From Aquimarina sp. MAR_2010_214 (GTDB lineage Bacteria > Bacteroidota > Bacteroidia > Flavobacteriales > Flavobacteriaceae): a DNA stretch of 64,000 nucleotides. The position numbers were made by a program, and so were the translations under genes. The stretch lies in the NCBI RefSeq assembly GCF_002846555.1, contig NZ_PJMS01000001.1:868001-932000 (forward strand). The letters run 5' to 3'. The notes beneath the pieces were generated by a model, which searched no databases, had not been told where the DNA came from, and saw nothing but the letters and a program-made list of their open reading frames with translations. Every line of letters starts with the position of its first letter. Position 1 is the stretch's first letter. This document shows, one piece after another, positions 10,144-19,244 of the stretch.

Positions 10144-10729
10144 AGTGGGCAACTTAGGGTCAATTCAAAATATGCTAAAAAAGATAGGAGAAAGATCTAT
10201 AGTGACCTCAGACCCAAAAGAACTTTCCAACGCAAAAAAAATAATCCTACCAGGTGTTGGTGCTTTTGATTCTGGAATTAAAAATTTAAAAAAATATAAT
10301 TTATGGGAAGTACTTAATCAAAAAGCGTTAATCGAGAAAACTCCAATATTGGGTATCTGTTTAGGGATGCAGTTACTTTGTAATTCTAGTGAAGAAGGAA
10401 AAGAAAAAGGGTTGGGATGGATAAATGCAGAAGTAAAAAAATTTCACTTTTTAGAAAATCGCTTTAAAAGTCCACACATGGGTTGGAACTATACGTATCA
10501 ACAAAAAGAAAGCAAGCTTTTAAAAAACATGTACGAAAACCCTAAGTTTTATTTTGTACACTCATTTTATGTAGACGTTAAAGATGCTTCACTTCTGACA
10601 AAGTCAAACTATAGTTTCGATTTTGATTCATCGGTAGAGAAAGAAAACATTTTAGGAGTTCAATTTCATCCTGAAAAGAGTCATAAATATGGAATGAAAT
10701 TGTTAGATAATTTTGTAAAAAACTATTAG
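10121..10729 (+). CDS. hisH2: HisH-like glutaminase, first amidotransferase cassette
   Basis: This 202-residue class I glutamine amidotransferase has the nucleophile Cys80 in GICLGMQLL and His183/Glu185 in VQFHPEKSH. It releases ammonia from glutamine. It is followed 5 bases after its stop by a HisF paralogue and then by a WbpG homologue. This is the same trio that amidinates ManNAc3NAcA in Pseudomonas O-antigen synthesis. No other histidine genes are nearby, so this is a glycan copy and not the housekeeping HisH. The start overlaps the end of the broken flippase gene. Confidence 0.88.
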   Translation: MIAIVDYKVGNLGSIQNMLKKIGERSIVTSDPKELSNAKKIILPGVGAFDSGIKNLKKYNLWEVLNQKALIEKTPILGICLGMQLLCNSSEEGKEKGLGWINAEVKKFHFLENRFKSPHMGWNYTYQQKESKLLKNMYENPKFYFVHSFYVDVKDASLLTKSNYSFDFDSSVEKENILGVQFHPEKSHKYGMKLLDNFVKNY

Positions 10730-10734
10730 GCAAA

Positions 10735-11496
10735 ATGGCTTTAAAAAGAATAATTCCTTGTTTATTATTGAGAGATGAAGGATTAGTGAAAACTCAAAAA
10801 TTTAAAAACTCAGTTTATGTAGGTGACCCTATAAATACGGTAAAAATATTTAACGAAAAAGAGGTCGATGAACTAATTTTCTTAGATATTGACGCTACTA
10901 ACAAAAAAAAAGAACCTCCATACCATTTAATAGAAGATATTGCTACAGAATGTTTTATGCCTTTCTGTTACGGAGGAGGAATAAAGACAATTGATCAAAT
11001 TGGAAAAATTATTGCTTCAGGCGCAGAGAAAGTTGCTATAAATTCTGAAGCATATTATAATCCTGAGTTGATTAAACAAGCCTCAGAAATTTTTGGAAGT
11101 TCTACTATTGTAGTTTCAATTGACTATAAAAATGATTTTTTTGGGAAAAAAATAGTTTATGTAAATGGTGGTAAAAAATCAACAAAAAAGGATCCTATAA
11201 CCTATGCAAAAGAAATGGAAGCTCTAGGGGCAGGTGAAATATTTCTAAATTCGATCAGTAGAGACGGAATGAAAGTGGGATTGGATATAGATATGATAAA
11301 GGAAATGAGTGAAACGATTTCTATCCCTGTTGTAGCTTGCGGAGGTGTAGAATCTTTAAAAGATATAGAACAAGCATTTAAAGAGACAGAGGTGACAGCC
11401 ATAGGGGCTGGAAGTTTCTTTGTTTTTCAGGGAAAAAGAAATGCAGTATTGATTTCTTATCCTTCTCAGGAAGACATAGAACAAATTATTAATTAA
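10735..11496 (+). CDS. hisF2: HisF-like ammonia-channel partner, first cassette
   Basis: This 253-residue (beta/alpha)8 barrel keeps HisF landmarks (RIIPCL, GDPINTVKIFNEKEVDEL, FLDIDAT, GGGIKT, SIDYKND). The catalytic Asp11 of true HisF (CLD) is Leu here (CLL at 9-11), while the second Asp (in SIDYKND) is retained. This supports a non-histidine role: the barrel passes ammonia from HisH to WbpG. It lies between hisH and wbpG. Its closest relative in the window is the second HisF copy at 18473. Confidence 0.87.
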   Translation: MALKRIIPCLLLRDEGLVKTQKFKNSVYVGDPINTVKIFNEKEVDELIFLDIDATNKKKEPPYHLIEDIATECFMPFCYGGGIKTIDQIGKIIASGAEKVAINSEAYYNPELIKQASEIFGSSTIVVSIDYKNDFFGKKIVYVNGGKKSTKKDPITYAKEMEALGAGEIFLNSISRDGMKVGLDIDMIKEMSETISIPVVACGGVESLKDIEQAFKETEVTAIGAGSFFVFQGKRNAVLISYPSQEDIEQIIN

Positions 11497-11581
11497 ACAA
11501 TTTACCTTCATGAGGTTTAACGATAGATTTAATTAACTTTTCATGATTAATCTATTGAAATTTATAAAAGGATGTAGACTA

Positions 11582-12703
11582 ATGAAAAACGAAAAATACC
11601 AAATATGCAAACGTTGCATCATGGATACAACAGATTCAGAAATAGTGTTCGATGCAGAAGGAAATTGTAATCATTGCAATGATGCGTTAGCGCGCAAAAA
11701 TGATTCTTGGAAACCAAATAAAGAAGGTGAGGAGCGATTACTTAAAATTGTTGATAGAATAAAAAAAGAAGAAAAAAATAAAGAATATGACTGTGTTTTG
11801 GGTTTGAGTGGAGGCGTAGACAGTTCGTATATGGCATATAAAGCGCATGAACTTGGTCTTAGACCACTTGTTGTACATGTTGATTGTGGTTGGAATTCTG
11901 AACTAGCAGTAAAAAATATTGAAAACATTATTACAATGTTAGGATTTGAGTTGCATACTCATGTAGTGGATTGGCAAGAAATGAAGGACTTACAATTGGC
12001 ATATTTTAAAGCCAATGTCGCGAATCAGGATGTGCCACAAGATCATGCTATTTTTGCAGCACTTTATAGTTTTGCAGTAAAAAATAATATAAAGTATGTT
12101 CTAAATGGATCTAATTTTGCTACGGAGAGTATTTTACCAAAAACATGGGGCTATGGTGCTTCTGACTTAGTAAACTTAAAAGATATACATAAAAAATTTG
12201 GAAAGAAAAAGCTTAAAAAATTTCCAAAGGTATCATTTTTTAAATGGTATATTTATTTTCCTTTCATCAGGAAAATGAAAATTCTTAAAATTCTTAATCT
12301 ATTACCATATTCAAAAGATGAGGCCATAGAAGTTATGAAAAAAGAAATAGGATGGCAATATTATGGTGGTAAACATCATGAATCCCGTTTCACAAAGTTT
12401 TTTCAAGCGTATTATTTACCAACTAAGTTTGGATATGATAAAAGAAGGGCACACTTATCTAGCCTTATCGTATCAAACCAATTATCTAGAGAAGAAGCCT
12501 TGAAAGAGATGGAAATAGAAATATATCCTAATAATTCGCATATCGATGATATGGAATTTGTAGCTAAGAAGTTAGGTGTTTCGCTTTCAGAATTCGAAAA
12601 AATAATCCAAATGCCAAATAAATCATATGATGACTATAAGAATATAGAGAAATGGTTTTCATTTGGAATGAAGGTCAGAGATTATTTCAAAAAAGATGTG
12701 TGA
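11582..12703 (+). CDS. wbpG: WbpG-type N-acetyl sugar amidotransferase, first cassette
   Basis: This 373-residue adenylating amidotransferase has two Cys pairs (C9/C12 and C29/C32, ICKRC and GNCNHC), probably binding zinc. Its ATP pyrophosphatase loop is LSGGVDSS at 75-82, followed by HVDCGWNSELAV. In the WbpG/PseA family it uses ammonia supplied by HisH/HisF to convert an N-acetyl to an acetamidino group. I chose ATG 11582 over 11543 because the family starts just before the first CxxC. A second homologue starts at 16722, and the gene order differs between the two sets. Confidence 0.87.
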   Translation: MKNEKYQICKRCIMDTTDSEIVFDAEGNCNHCNDALARKNDSWKPNKEGEERLLKIVDRIKKEEKNKEYDCVLGLSGGVDSSYMAYKAHELGLRPLVVHVDCGWNSELAVKNIENIITMLGFELHTHVVDWQEMKDLQLAYFKANVANQDVPQDHAIFAALYSFAVKNNIKYVLNGSNFATESILPKTWGYGASDLVNLKDIHKKFGKKKLKKFPKVSFFKWYIYFPFIRKMKILKILNLLPYSKDEAIEVMKKEIGWQYYGGKHHESRFTKFFQAYYLPTKFGYDKRRAHLSSLIVSNQLSREEALKEMEIEIYPNNSHIDDMEFVAKKLGVSLSEFEKIIQMPNKSYDDYKNIEKWFSFGMKVRDYFKKDV

Positions 12704-12801
12704 TTCACAAATAAATTTTTCAGGAGTTTATTAAAACAACGTGATCTAGATTATTATTTGTGAGAGATTCAATATATAGGTATTAAATAATTATATTCTC
12801 T

Positions 12802-14067
12802 ATGATTATATCAAAGAAATATTTTTCTAATAAACAGATTAATAGGAAGATACAGATGTCTTTACTATCTCTTTTTGCTTTTAGTATACCTTTACTAACA
12901 AAGCTTTCGACTATTATTTTAATAGTATTGGCTATATATTCTCTTTTTTGTAAAAAAAATAATAATTTTAAAAGATTACCTTTTCTATTATTCCCGATTC
13001 TTTATATTCTAACTATTATATTCGTTTTATTTTCTAAAAATATTGATTTAAGCCTCCTTGAGCAACGTGCTTCTTTTATTGCTTTCCCAATAATTTTTTG
13101 GGCATTAAAAATAGAGCATCATGAATATATGAGGATATTAAAATTATTTGTTTTAGGTTGTGTAACAGCAATATTAATATGCTTTATATATGCTTTTTAC
13201 AATTCTTTCTCCATCGTTAATGGTTATATTTTTTTTCAACCTGTTGTGAATGAAGAATTTTCATTTTTCTATTCTGTAGTAAGAGATGGAAATTATTTTT
13301 TTTCTGATTTTTTTTCTATTTTTCATCAAACAACTTATTTTTCAATATATCTTAATACGGCTATAGCAATTATCTTATCTTATTCTTTATGGAAAAAACA
13401 TAAATTATATTTACTTTATTTGATTTTATTTTTGATTGGTATTTTCCAACTATCTAGTAAAGCAGGTATTTTTACGATAATGATAATATCTTTGTTCTTT
13501 ATTTTTACGAATATTCAAAATATATTATCAAGACTAATATTGGTTATTATAATTATAATTACAGGAGTATTTACTATAGTTAATAACCCAAGGGGAAAGA
13601 TTATGGTTGATGAATTTTTTGATTATGGGATATCATTCGAGCCTAGTGAAAGATATGGCTTTGCTTTACGATTAATGAGTTGGAATTCAGCAATTGAAAT
13701 TTTAAAAAAACATCCTTTTTTGGGAGTAAGTATAGGAGATGTACAAAATGAATTAAACAAAGTCTATACAGAAAAAGGATATAAAACACCATTAGAAAAA
13801 CGTTTTAATGCACATAATCAATTTTTACAATTTTATTTAGAATATGGTTTAATAGGACTCATTTCAACATTACTTATTCTATATTTTATAGTTAATATAA
13901 ATAAACATAAGAATAATGACAGAAAACTTAATGTAAGCATATTTTTAATTTTATTTTTTAATTTTTTTTACGAAAGTATGATAAATAGATATTCAGGTAT
14001 ATCATATATCTTATTCTTCTATTATTTAATAGATTGTAGATACTATAATAATAAAGAAATTGAATGA
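12802..14067 (+). CDS. O-antigen ligase-like membrane protein
   Basis: This 421-residue, roughly 10-12-helix membrane protein has the O-antigen ligase/polymerase (Wzy_C) signature near its end: FNAHNQFLQFYLEYGLIGLI preceded by HPFLGVSIGDVQNEL. Such proteins join lipid-linked glycans to lipid A-core or polymerise repeat units on the periplasmic face of the inner membrane. It overlaps the next gene by 4 bases (ATGA). A second protein of the same type begins at 31768, so one may be the ligase and the other may act on a different glycan. The function within the family is uncertain. Confidence 0.75.
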   Translation: MIISKKYFSNKQINRKIQMSLLSLFAFSIPLLTKLSTIILIVLAIYSLFCKKNNNFKRLPFLLFPILYILTIIFVLFSKNIDLSLLEQRASFIAFPIIFWALKIEHHEYMRILKLFVLGCVTAILICFIYAFYNSFSIVNGYIFFQPVVNEEFSFFYSVVRDGNYFFSDFFSIFHQTTYFSIYLNTAIAIILSYSLWKKHKLYLLYLILFLIGIFQLSSKAGIFTIMIISLFFIFTNIQNILSRLILVIIIIITGVFTIVNNPRGKIMVDEFFDYGISFEPSERYGFALRLMSWNSAIEILKKHPFLGVSIGDVQNELNKVYTEKGYKTPLEKRFNAHNQFLQFYLEYGLIGLISTLLILYFIVNINKHKNNDRKLNVSIFLILFFNFFYESMINRYSGISYILFFYYLIDCRYYNNKEIE

Positions 14068-15356
14068 AATATTTCTTAGACCAAGAAAAGTATAAAAACT
14101 TTTTATTACTAATCTCTTTGTTTTTATTGATGCAATTATGTTTTTCATTGGTATTTGAAAACTTGGGAGTATATATTAAGGTAAAAGATAGTTTGAAGTT
14201 AACTTATGGAATCAACTATTTTAAGTTTTTTATAAGTTTAATGATTGTACTAACGAGTATTACAATACTTAGTGTTACTAAAATAAAAGATTTTGGTTAT
14301 GTTGTAAGTTCATTATTCCTCATATTTTCTGTTTTTCCAAGTGCAATTCATTTTGCAAATATTGAACCATTTGATATTAGAATATTTGTTTCTCATATTT
14401 TGTTATTTATTACTGTTATTGTCTCATGCAAAATAAAAATTAGCTTTTATAATAAAGTATTTAATAAAAGGCATTCTATATTATTGTTATTATTCATATC
14501 TGTTATTGGAACTATTCCTTTTATAATTTATTATAGCCCATACATTAATTTAAAAAACCTAATGTTTAAAGAGATATATGAAACAAGAGCTATGATGGGT
14601 GAACAAATTAAAATTACTTATTTAGATTATATTTACTCTTGGTTAAATAAAATTATAATTCCTTGCTTATTAGTTTATGGTATTTATTATAAGAAGAGAT
14701 TAATAGTTTTTTTTAGTGTGTTATCAATTGTTTTTCTGTTCTTATGTGGAGCAAATAAAATAGTTTTTGTTGGACTTTTTATGATGCTAATTTTATACCC
14801 TTTCACATACAAAGTTAAATTGACATTTTTTCTAAGATTTTTAATTGGTATAATTAGTATTGCATTATTTTTATCTATTGTATTTGATAATCATTTGCTG
14901 ATGCAACATTCCTTACGAAGAAACTTCATGTTACCATCTCTATTAGATATACTCTATTTTGACTTTTTTGAAGATAATTATTTATTATGGTCTGAAGTAA
15001 TTAATGGTCTATTTATTGATTACCCATACGATCGTTCATCAGCATTAATAATTGGGGAAAAATATTTTGGAATAGATATTTGGTCAGCAAATAATGGAGT
15101 GATTTCAAACAGTTTTGCAAACTTTGGAATAATTGGAAATATTATTAATATAGCAACTATCGGTTTTTATATTAGTATATTAAATCACTTAAATATTAGT
15201 AGTAAGTTTTTTGGAATTATATTTATGATGATTGTTCTTTTTTATAATTCTGCATTAACTACAGTTCTAGTTTCTCATGGAGGAATAATTCTATTGATGT
15301 TAGCTCTTTTTTTTCTGAAAAATACTAAAAGCACAATGGATTATGAAGAAAACTAA
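14064..15356 (+). CDS. wzy: Wzy-like O-antigen polymerase
   Basis: This 430-residue, very hydrophobic protein has a long periplasmic-type loop before the last helices (YDRSSALIIGEKYFGIDIWSANNG, then ISNSFANFGIIGN). That pattern is familiar from oligosaccharide repeat-unit polymerases (Wzy). Wzy joins undecaprenyl-linked repeat units at the outer face of the inner membrane. It is translationally coupled to the upstream ligase-like gene, and a Wzx flippase and a WecA-like initiator are present in the same locus. Wzy proteins are very divergent, so this call rests on topology, context and the one segment. Confidence 0.65.
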   Translation: MKYFLDQEKYKNFLLLISLFLLMQLCFSLVFENLGVYIKVKDSLKLTYGINYFKFFISLMIVLTSITILSVTKIKDFGYVVSSLFLIFSVFPSAIHFANIEPFDIRIFVSHILLFITVIVSCKIKISFYNKVFNKRHSILLLLFISVIGTIPFIIYYSPYINLKNLMFKEIYETRAMMGEQIKITYLDYIYSWLNKIIIPCLLVYGIYYKKRLIVFFSVLSIVFLFLCGANKIVFVGLFMMLILYPFTYKVKLTFFLRFLIGIISIALFLSIVFDNHLLMQHSLRRNFMLPSLLDILYFDFFEDNYLLWSEVINGLFIDYPYDRSSALIIGEKYFGIDIWSANNGVISNSFANFGIIGNIINIATIGFYISILNHLNISSKFFGIIFMMIVLFYNSALTTVLVSHGGIILLMLALFFLKNTKSTMDYEEN

Positions 15357-15507
15357 TGCTGATGAAATTAGATAATTTCTGCAAAAAACATGTCAAATAG
15401 AAGGAAATTGATACATTAATCTTGAGATTATTTTATAAACAAAGTATATTTTAAATGATTGGTCTATTAATATAGGACTCATAATATCAATTTTAAATAA
15501 AGGAATA

Positions 15508-16575
15508 ATGAAAAAAGTGCTGATATTAACAAAAACGAACTGGGGTGAACCTCCACGTATAAGACATCAGATCACTAGACTACTAAAAGAAAAAGGATAT
15601 AAGATAACATATGTTGAGAAAAACTCCTATCGTAGTGTTTTTATTAAAAATAGAATAGAGGAAAGTATAGCTTTTTGTTCCCATGCAGAGCTAATTCATC
15701 ATCAATTAAGATACTTCCCTTTTATACAAAGGCTAAATAATTTTGTTGTAAAGTATTATTTAAAAAAAATCTTAAAAGAAGTTGACTTTGATTTTATAAT
15801 GAATTTTAGTTATGAGTATGACTTTTTAAAGGAATTAGCCCCAAATAAAAAAGTTATAACAATGATGGAGGATGATTTCGAAGCTCAAGCAAAATTTGGG
15901 ATGACAAGAGCCATTAGAAATCAGATAAAAAGTACGTGTAGAAATTCTGATCATGTATTAACGGTTTCCTATCCTTTATTTGATAAATTAAGTTTATATA
16001 AAAATAATGTCACTATGCTCTTTCCTTGGAGTCAGAGAGAATATGAGAAGCCAAAACAGCAAAAAGACCGAAAAACGGTTTTATATTTTGGTTTTGTGGG
16101 TAGGTTAGACTGGGGAATTACAGAATCAATAATTAAAACTACTAATTATAACTATAGATTTGTTGGACCTACCATCAGAAACTCTGATGCTAAGATGGTA
16201 AATTATTTAATGCAGACATATGATAACTTTGAACATATTGGTTATAGTAAAATTGAAGAATTAGAAATTGAAGATGTTTTTTGCTCAATTTTACCCTATG
16301 ATTCAACTTTAGGGAATGTACAAGCTTGTACAGTTAGCAATAGAGCGTTTAATTTGCTCTCGCTCGGACTTCCTTTGGTTTATGCTGACCTAAGGAATTT
16401 GATAAAAGCACCCAAAACAATAATGAGAACAAATAAGACATTAGAAGAGTATCAAGAAACATTACATTTTTACTTTGATAATTTTTACGAAGCACAAAAT
16501 GATATTGAAACTTTTCTTGAAAACCATTATAAAGAATCAAGGTGGACGGTTTTAGAAAGCATTATTAATACGTGA
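15508..16575 (+). CDS. Glycosyltransferase, probably GT4-like
   Basis: This 355-residue soluble protein starts MKKVLILTKTNWGEPPRIRHQI, the N-terminal fold of GT-B enzymes. The second half has YFGFVGRLDWG, VGPTIRNSDAKMV, HIGYSKIEELEIEDVFCSILPY and SNRAFNLLSLGLPLVYADL, which resemble the sugar-nucleotide site of GT4-type enzymes. The EX7E motif is not clear. It probably adds one sugar to the lipid-linked repeat unit at the cytoplasmic face. Donor and acceptor cannot be told from sequence. A 146-base gap with a TATTTTTG box at 16661-16668 separates it from the second WbpG gene. Confidence 0.65.
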   Translation: MKKVLILTKTNWGEPPRIRHQITRLLKEKGYKITYVEKNSYRSVFIKNRIEESIAFCSHAELIHHQLRYFPFIQRLNNFVVKYYLKKILKEVDFDFIMNFSYEYDFLKELAPNKKVITMMEDDFEAQAKFGMTRAIRNQIKSTCRNSDHVLTVSYPLFDKLSLYKNNVTMLFPWSQREYEKPKQQKDRKTVLYFGFVGRLDWGITESIIKTTNYNYRFVGPTIRNSDAKMVNYLMQTYDNFEHIGYSKIEELEIEDVFCSILPYDSTLGNVQACTVSNRAFNLLSLGLPLVYADLRNLIKAPKTIMRTNKTLEEYQETLHFYFDNFYEAQNDIETFLENHYKESRWTVLESIINT

Positions 16576-16721
16576 CGACAATTAGCAAATTTGGATCTCG
16601 CAATAGAATTTTTTTGTTTAATCGATAGCTCGAAATGTAATAATCTTGACATAATAACCTTATTTTTGCTTCAGAAAACAGTAAAAACATAGAATTATAT
16701 TTTAACTATTAAGGTAAAATA

Positions 16722-17858
16722 ATGAATAGAGAATATAGAATTTGTTCAAATTGTGTGATGGATATCACAGATTCAAAAATAACTTTTGATGAAAAAGGAG
16801 TATGTGATCATTGCAATACATATTATAAAGATATTTTACCGAACTGGCATACAGATGAAAGAGGAGACGAGACTCTTAAAGAAATAGTTTCTAAGATCAA
16901 AAAAGAAGGAGAAGGAAAAGATTTTGACTGCTTAATGGGGATGAGTGGTGGCATTGATAGTTCTTATCTTTTATATATGATGAAAGAAAAATACGACCTT
17001 AGACCGTTAGTTTTTCATGTAGATGCTGGGTGGAACTCTCAGGTCGCTGTAAATAATATAGAACGATTAGTAGATGGTTTAGGTTTAGATTTATATACAG
17101 AGGTTATTAATTGGGAAGAAATAAAGGATTTGCAATTGGCGTATTTTAAATCCGGAGTACCACATATAGATACCCCACAAGATCATGCATTTTTTGCTAC
17201 CATGTATAAGTTTGCTTCAAAACATAAGATTAAACATATTCTTACAGGAGGAAACTATTCAACAGAATGTGTTAGAAACCCATTAGAATGGATGTATTAT
17301 CAATCAGATTCAATTCAGTTAAAAGATATTTATAAAAAACATGGTACAGGTAAATTAAGAGATTATCCGGTAACTAATATCTTATGGCATAAAGTGTATT
17401 TACCTTATGTAAAAGGAATAAAACTAATCAGACCCTTAGACTATATTCCTTATCATAAGGATGACGCTATGCAAGAATTAGTCGATAAATTTGGCTATCA
17501 GAAATACCCACAAAAACATTTTGAATCTCGTTTTACGAGATTTTATGAAGCATACTGGTTACCTAAAAAATTTGGCTATGATACTAGAAAAGTACAATTT
17601 TCTAGTTTAATATTAACAGGGCAAATGACAAGAGAAGATGCTTTAGAAGAATTAAAGAAACCAGCCTATGATCCCGAAACAATCAAGCAAGATTTTGAAT
17701 TTATAGCAAATAAATTAGGAATATCAGTGGAAAAGCTACAAAGCTATATGGATGCGCCTAATAAAACGTATAAGGATTATAAATCTCAAGAAAGCATTTA
17801 TAATATTGGAGCAAAGATGATGCGTCTAATAGGATTAGAAAGAGGAGGTAAACGATGA
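16722..17858 (+). CDS. WbpG-type N-acetyl sugar amidotransferase, second cassette
   Basis: This 378-residue homologue of the protein at 11582 has Cys pairs C8/C11 and C28/C31 (ICSNC and VCDHC) and the ATP loop MSGGIDSSYLL. It also has HVDAGWNSQVAV and a Ser-rich substrate region (GGNYSTECVR) that differs from the first copy (GSNFATESIL). That difference suggests a different sugar substrate. It is coupled by a 4-base overlap to the HisH copy that follows. In this cassette the order is wbpG-hisH-hisF; in the first it is hisH-hisF-wbpG. The two sets look like independently acquired or anciently duplicated modules. Confidence 0.87.
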   Translation: MNREYRICSNCVMDITDSKITFDEKGVCDHCNTYYKDILPNWHTDERGDETLKEIVSKIKKEGEGKDFDCLMGMSGGIDSSYLLYMMKEKYDLRPLVFHVDAGWNSQVAVNNIERLVDGLGLDLYTEVINWEEIKDLQLAYFKSGVPHIDTPQDHAFFATMYKFASKHKIKHILTGGNYSTECVRNPLEWMYYQSDSIQLKDIYKKHGTGKLRDYPVTNILWHKVYLPYVKGIKLIRPLDYIPYHKDDAMQELVDKFGYQKYPQKHFESRFTRFYEAYWLPKKFGYDTRKVQFSSLILTGQMTREDALEELKKPAYDPETIKQDFEFIANKLGISVEKLQSYMDAPNKTYKDYKSQESIYNIGAKMMRLIGLERGGKR

Positions 17859-18469
17859 TTAAAATAGTTAATTATGGTTCAGGAAATATTCAAGCCATAT
17901 TAAATATCTATAAGCAATTAAATATAGAATGTTTTGTGGCCAACACGCCTCAAGAGCTGCTAGGAGCTACTAAATTAGTTCTACCTGGTGTAGGAGCTTT
18001 TGATGAAACCATGGATCAATTAATTAGATCTGGATTTAAAAAAGAATTAGATCATTTGGTTTTAGAAGAAAAAATCCCCGTGATGGGTATTTGTGTTGGT
18101 ATGCAGATTTTAGCAAAAAGAAGTGAAGAAGGAGAATTAGATGGATTGGGATACATTGATGGAGAGGTCAAAAAATTTGATAGTAGGAAATTTACAGAAA
18201 AGCCATATCTACCGCATCTAGGTTGGAACAGCATACAGCCAACTAAAGAAGGTAAAATTTTTGAAAATATTGACTTTGATCGTGGTTTCTATTTTTTACA
18301 TACGTATTATTTTTCTTGCAATACCATAGAAGATAAACTCGCTAGTACGCAATATGGAGGTGAATTTTCATCAGCGGTAAATCATGATAATGTTTTTGGG
18401 ATGCAATTTCATCCAGAAAAAAGCCATAGCAACGGTATTCAATTATTTAAAAATTTCGCTAATCTATAA
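17855..18469 (+). CDS. HisH-like glutaminase, second cassette
   Basis: This 204-residue class I amidotransferase has the nucleophile in GICVGMQIL and the His/Glu dyad in MQFHPEKSHSNG. It starts inside the 3' end of wbpG (ATGATT overlapping the stop) and is followed 3 bases after its stop by HisF. It should deliver ammonia for the second WbpG. It is clearly paralogous to the protein at 10121 but diverged through much of its length, so this is not a recent tandem copy. Confidence 0.87.
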   Translation: MIKIVNYGSGNIQAILNIYKQLNIECFVANTPQELLGATKLVLPGVGAFDETMDQLIRSGFKKELDHLVLEEKIPVMGICVGMQILAKRSEEGELDGLGYIDGEVKKFDSRKFTEKPYLPHLGWNSIQPTKEGKIFENIDFDRGFYFLHTYYFSCNTIEDKLASTQYGGEFSSAVNHDNVFGMQFHPEKSHSNGIQLFKNFANL

Positions 18470-18472
18470 TAT

Positions 18473-19237
18473 ATGCTAAGATCACGAATAATACCATGTT
18501 TATTGGTCAGAAATAAAGGATTAGTAAAAACAGTTCAATTTAAAGATTCTAAGTACGTAGGAGATCCTATAAATGCCGTAAAGATATTTAATGAAAAAGA
18601 GGTAGATGAATTGATTGTTCTGGATATTGATGCTACCAAAGAAAAGCGCGAACCAGATTTTAAAATGATTGAAAACCTGGCCAACGAATCAAGAATGCCT
18701 CTTTGTTATGGTGGCGGTGTAAAAACTGTAGAACACGCTAAACAAATTATACATTTAGGTGCAGAAAAAGTTGCCTTAAGCTCTGCTGCGATAGAAAGCC
18801 CTAATTTAGTTGTTGATATAGCAAAAGCTGTTGGGGTACAAAGTGTAATAGTAGTTTTAGATGTTAAAAAGAAAGGACTTTTTGGTAAATATCAAGTGTA
18901 TATCCATAACGGTACAAAAGCCACAGGAATAGACCCAAAAGAACTAGCAGTGCAGTTTGAAAAACTTGGAGTAGGAGAAATTGTGATTAACTCTATAGAT
19001 AATGACGGGATGATGAAAGGATACGATTTAAAATTGATAGATTTAGTTAGATCTGCTATTAATATTCCTATGACGGTTTTGGGTGGAGCAGGAGAATTGA
19101 CTCATATTAAAGAAATTATTAAAAAATATAAAGTAATTGGAGTAGCAGCCGGTAGTCTGTTTGTTTTTAAGGGTAAGTATAAAGCTGTTTTAATAAATTA
19201 CCCTAATCGTGCCGAAATCAAAGAATTACTAAAATAA
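18473..19237 (+). CDS. HisF-like ammonia-channel partner, second cassette
   Basis: This 254-residue HisF-fold barrel shows RIIPCLLVRNKGLVKT, GDPINAVKIFNEKEVDEL, LDIDATKEKREPDF, GGGVKT and VLDVKKKGLFG. As in the first copy, catalytic Asp11 is replaced by Leu (CLL at 9-11), while the later Asp (VLDVKK) stays. The cyclase reaction of histidine synthesis is therefore unlikely and an ammonia-conducting role is favoured. It ends 7 bases before the MBOAT gene, which places amidination and O-acylation in one transcription unit. Confidence 0.87.
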   Translation: MLRSRIIPCLLVRNKGLVKTVQFKDSKYVGDPINAVKIFNEKEVDELIVLDIDATKEKREPDFKMIENLANESRMPLCYGGGVKTVEHAKQIIHLGAEKVALSSAAIESPNLVVDIAKAVGVQSVIVVLDVKKKGLFGKYQVYIHNGTKATGIDPKELAVQFEKLGVGEIVINSIDNDGMMKGYDLKLIDLVRSAINIPMTVLGGAGELTHIKEIIKKYKVIGVAAGSLFVFKGKYKAVLINYPNRAEIKELLK

Positions 19238-19244
19238 ATTAGAT

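Noticed and set aside
10121..11496. Histidine biosynthesis genes hisH and hisF
   Set aside because: No other his genes are near, WbpG homologues are adjacent in both cassettes, and HisF Asp11 is missing.
16661..16668. Strong promoter before the second amidotransferase cassette
   Set aside because: The TATTTTTG box fits but no TTTG lies at the right distance, so I kept it only as a remark in the neighbouring gene entry.
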